Source: DASZCR01 sp035942915 (GTDB taxonomy: Bacteria; Acidobacteriota; Blastocatellia; Pyrinomonadales; Pyrinomonadaceae). Taken from it: DNA of 15,715 nt. The stretch is from positions 1 through 15,715 of the forward strand of contig DASZCR010000024.1 of NCBI GenBank assembly GCA_035942915.1, written 5' to 3'. Position 1 is the first letter of the stretch. Every line of letters begins with the position of its first letter. Of this stretch, positions 13,614 through 15,715 are shown one piece after another. Under the pieces are notes generated by a model. It worked only from the letters and a program-made list of their open reading frames with translations. It was not told the origin of the DNA and did no database searches. Made by a program: the position numbers and the translations under genes.

Positions 13614-14906
13614 TCAGATAACGATTCTGCGCTGCAACGCGGGCGCAAGCAACACGGGCACGGTGGTTGCGCGAAAAGCGGGCGCAATCAGACGGTCGCG
13701 ATAAAGCCCCTGTCCCGGTCGCCCGTAACGCAGGTTGGCTGGCAGCAGCGGCACGAACGGCGCGCGCGTCGGGTTCGCGCTGCCGTTCACCAGCAGACAA
13801 GCGTCGAAGACATTATCTTCCTCCGTCACGTCTCCCGTCCATGCAACCTCGTGATAAGCGAAGCCCGGCCACGTCCCGCAGGGCAGTTGCCAGATGAAAG
13901 AGCCGATGACGCGAATCGGGTTGGTCGCAAAGTATGTCCCGACCTCATTGAACATGCCCGACTCGGTCAGGTCGCAGCCGAGGATGTTGGAGAAGGAGGT
14001 GACGACGGCAGCGCAATCGGCGCAGTTGACCCAAGGCGGACGAAATGGCTCGCCGCGCAGGAGGCCGATAAAGGCCGTGCATTTGAACGCGTCAAAGGGT
14101 GTAATCAGGATGTAGTTCGGCGCGCCCTGACCGGGGCAGTTGTACTGCACGACGGTCGGGCCGAGATTGTAGACGGCGTTTGTGACGCCGGTCGCCGCCG
14201 CCGCCTGCGTCTGCGCGCCGCGCGCCCAACGACAGGCATAGTCGAGCACGTCCGTCCAAGGCAGTTGCGTATTGCCCGGCTCATAAGGCTGCTGTAACCA
14301 GGGTGCGGTCGGCAGCCGGAGCGTCGTGAAAATCCGGTGTGTGCTCTCGGCGAAGTCCTGCCAGGGTTCTGCGGACGAGCGACGAAACTGCCAGCGCCAT
14401 GTGACATCGTGCGCGCCGACGCCGAGTCTCCACAGGTGATGTGATTCGAGGTTGAAGGTGACGAAGTCGGTCGCCCGTCCGGGACGCAGATTGACCTGTC
14501 GCGCAGAGACGTTGCCGAGCACGTTGTCGTCGGGCGAAGACCAGCGTCGCCAGAGTAGGTTGGCATACCACATGTATTGAGCAAACGACGGCCACGCGCG
14601 CGGCGAGCCGAGCGCGCGGAGCACGTCCTCCGGTTGCAAGGCGGCGGCGCGCGGGTGCATGGCCCTGATTTCGACGACCGACGGGAAGGCGTCAGTTGAA
14701 CCGAACTGCGCCTGAATGGTGATTGTTCTGCCGCGCGTCTCTTCGATGGCGTAGGCGGCGACCGAATCTCTCGGCCTGACGCTGAAGCCGCGCCGCCATT
14801 CGGGAACGGTCACGAAGTCGTCCACGTCCTGACGGATGTTGAAGGCGTCGTTCCTCGCCGAAGTCGGGTCATGGTTGAACTTGATGGCTAAGAGCGTCAC
14901 GCTCAT
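13614..14906 (-). CDS. Transglutaminase-like (Cys-His-Asp) protein, 430 aa, undescribed family
   Basis: The start ATG at 14906 has GGAGG six bases upstream; the frame stays open further back into the NRPS gene but lacks support. There is no export signal. The N-terminal half (1-220) has no family I can name: NHDPTSARNDAFNIRQDVDD, several Trp-rich segments, and STHRIFTTLRLPTAPW (188-203). The second half carries what looks like a transglutaminase-fold active site: NCADCAAVVTSFSNILG, where Cys295-x-Asp297 to Gly310 has the same spacing as the C-R-D-F-A...L-G motif of that superfamily. YHEVAW (His352) and VFDACLL (Asp368) follow as the likely His and Asp of the triad. Cysteines are unusually many in this half. 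If active it could be a protease, amidase or acyl-transfer enzyme. It follows the NRPS stop by 82 bp on the same strand. Confidence 0.85.
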   Translation of the reverse strand: MSVTLLAIKFNHDPTSARNDAFNIRQDVDDFVTVPEWRRGFSVRPRDSVAAYAIEETRGRTITIQAQFGSTDAFPSVVEIRAMHPRAAALQPEDVLRALGSPRAWPSFAQYMWYANLLWRRWSSPDDNVLGNVSARQVNLRPGRATDFVTFNLESHHLWRLGVGAHDVTWRWQFRRSSAEPWQDFAESTHRIFTTLRLPTAPWLQQPYEPGNTQLPWTDVLDYACRWARGAQTQAAAATGVTNAVYNLGPTVVQYNCPGQGAPNYILITPFDAFKCTAFIGLLRGEPFRPPWVNCADCAAVVTSFSNILGCDLTESGMFNEVGTYFATNPIRVIGSFIWQLPCGTWPGFAYHEVAWTGDVTEEDNVFDACLLVNGSANPTRAPFVPLLPANLRYGRPGQGLYRDRLIAPAFRATTVPVLLAPALQRRIVI

Positions 14907-14988
14907 GTTGAGCCTCCGCGTCGGTGGCCGCGTCTGTCGCGCGGCCGATTGCGAACGGGCGAGGTGGTGATTCCCTTTGAGCGAGCGT

Positions 14989-15715
14989 TCAATCGGTCTG
15001 TCCGGGCGGCTGTAGACGCCGCTGCTCGCGCGACAGTCGCGTGATGGCCGGGGCGCTGACTGCTTTGCTCTCCCCTTGTTGCGCGCGTGAGACCTCTGCG
15101 GCGAGCGACGCGATGGTCGGCGCATCGAAAAACTTTCGCAGCGGCAATTCAACGCCGAGCTTGTCACGGACACGAGACATCAACTGCGTCGCCAGCATCG
15201 AGTGGCCGCCGAGCACTGCGAAGAAGTGGTCTTCGACACCGACCCGCTCGACCTTGAGCACCTCCTTGTAGATTTCCGCGAGCGCCTCTTCAAGCGGCGT
15301 GTGCGGAGCATCACTCTCATCGACATCGCCTCGACGTTCGACGCGCGACATCTCAAGCGGCGGCAACGCGCGGCGGTCGAGTTTGCCGTTGGGCGACAGA
15401 GGCATCCGCTCCATCTCCATCCATGCCGCAGGCATCATGTATTCGGGCAGGCGCGCGCGCGCATAGTCGCGCACGTCTCCGATGTGCGCTCCGTCGGCCA
15501 GCGCGACATAGGCCGCGAGCCGCACGTCTGCCGCGCCCGCACCGTTGCCGTTGACGGCCAGCACGGCCGCCGCACGCACGGCCGGATGCTGAGCGAGTAA
15601 AGCTTCAACCTCACCAGGCTCAATCCTGTGACCTCTAATCTTGACCTGATAATCAGCCCTCCCGACATATTCCAACACTCCACCACTGCGCCATCTCACC
15701 ACATCTCCTGTTCTG
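14989..15715 (-). CDS. Nonribosomal peptide synthetase, C-terminal end (A domain end + carrier domain; 5' end outside window)
   Basis: The visible 241 residues begin inside an adenylation domain at core A7 (RTGDVVRW) and continue through A8 (GRADYQVKIRGHRIEPGEVE), A9 (LPEYMMP) and A10 (MPLSPNGKLDRRALP). A peptidyl-carrier domain follows (about 130-205) with the phosphopantetheine serine in LGGHSMLATQL (codon 15199-15201). The family pattern is FFxLGGHS, but here it reads FFAVLGGHS, one residue longer. After the carrier domain the protein ends with a linker (PAITRLSREQ) of the kind that normally leads into a condensation domain, then stops at 14989 with no condensation, thioesterase or reductase domain. 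Release or further elongation must therefore be done by a separate protein. The selectivity residues are off the window, so the amino acid cannot be predicted. Confidence 0.96.
   Translation of the reverse strand, partial: RTGDVVRWRSGGVLEYVGRADYQVKIRGHRIEPGEVEALLAQHPAVRAAAVLAVNGNGAGAADVRLAAYVALADGAHIGDVRDYARARLPEYMMPAAWMEMERMPLSPNGKLDRRALPPLEMSRVERRGDVDESDAPHTPLEEALAEIYKEVLKVERVGVEDHFFAVLGGHSMLATQLMSRVRDKLGVELPLRKFFDAPTIASLAAEVSRAQQGESKAVSAPAITRLSREQRRLQPPGQTD

Noticed and set aside
13667..14297. Plus-strand frames opposite the transglutaminase-like gene
   Set aside because: They lie antisense to a gene with a strong ribosome site and coherent protein composition; their own translations look like shadow frames.
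14907..15173. Upstream extension of the transglutaminase-like gene into the NRPS coding region
   Set aside because: The added residues overlap the NRPS end in another frame and are low-complexity; ATG 14906 has GGAGG at ideal spacing.
1..15715. Mobile element, phage, CRISPR array, tRNA or rRNA
   Set aside because: No transposase, integrase, spaced direct repeats, cloverleaf or rRNA-like sequence was found on either strand.

Overview
The window is about 15.7 kb of GC-rich bacterial chromosome, densely coded on both strands with short intergenic gaps. The mix of a HAE1-type RND pump, an ECF sigma factor with a Spy/CnrX-like sensor, a DUF1684 lipoprotein, NRPS enzymology and codon use rich in GCG/CGC is compatible with an Acidobacteriota (Blastocatellia-like) or similar soil bacterium. 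There is no rRNA, tRNA or phylogenetic marker, so this is only a guess. I see no insertion sequence, CRISPR array, phage gene or integration site.

Left arm (1-3668, minus strand): a tripartite efflux operon. A lipoprotein membrane-fusion adaptor is transcribed first, then an RND inner-membrane pump that runs off the left edge. An imperfect hairpin sits between them.

3897-6214 (plus strand): an unrecognised 252-aa gene, then an ECF sigma factor, a one-TM protein in the position of an anti-sigma factor, and a membrane-anchored Spy/CnrX/CpxP-like helical protein. The last two overlap by 4 bp. The last three look like one envelope-sensing unit. It converges on the next minus-strand block at a 29-bp perfect inverted repeat, a very strong bidirectional terminator candidate.

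6323-9337 (minus strand): an ATP-grasp (RimK-like) ligase, an SfnG-like LLM flavin monooxygenase whose start lies 43 bp inside the ATP-grasp gene, and a DUF1684 exported protein. The ATP-grasp leader carries a recognisable promoter, an operator-like palindrome and an intrinsic-terminator-like hairpin just before the start codon, which suggests attenuation.

9689-12504 (plus strand): a possible 45-aa membrane peptide, an exported HExxH metallopeptidase with a polyglutamine N-terminus, an exported PPC-like beta-domain protein, a GNAT acetyltransferase and an Sfp-type phosphopantetheinyl transferase. Several of these use TTG starts.

12557-15715 (minus strand): the C-terminal end of a nonribosomal peptide synthetase (end of an adenylation domain plus a carrier domain, no thioesterase), then two cytoplasmic proteins of unrecognised family. 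The first of these has a transglutaminase-like Cys-His-Asp signature. The phosphopantetheinyl transferase converging on this operon could activate the NRPS carrier domain. The NRPS / transglutaminase-like / partner trio is the most promising candidate here for an undescribed system. The ATP-grasp/LLM pair with an attenuator leader is second, and the CnrYXH-like module lacking histidines is third.
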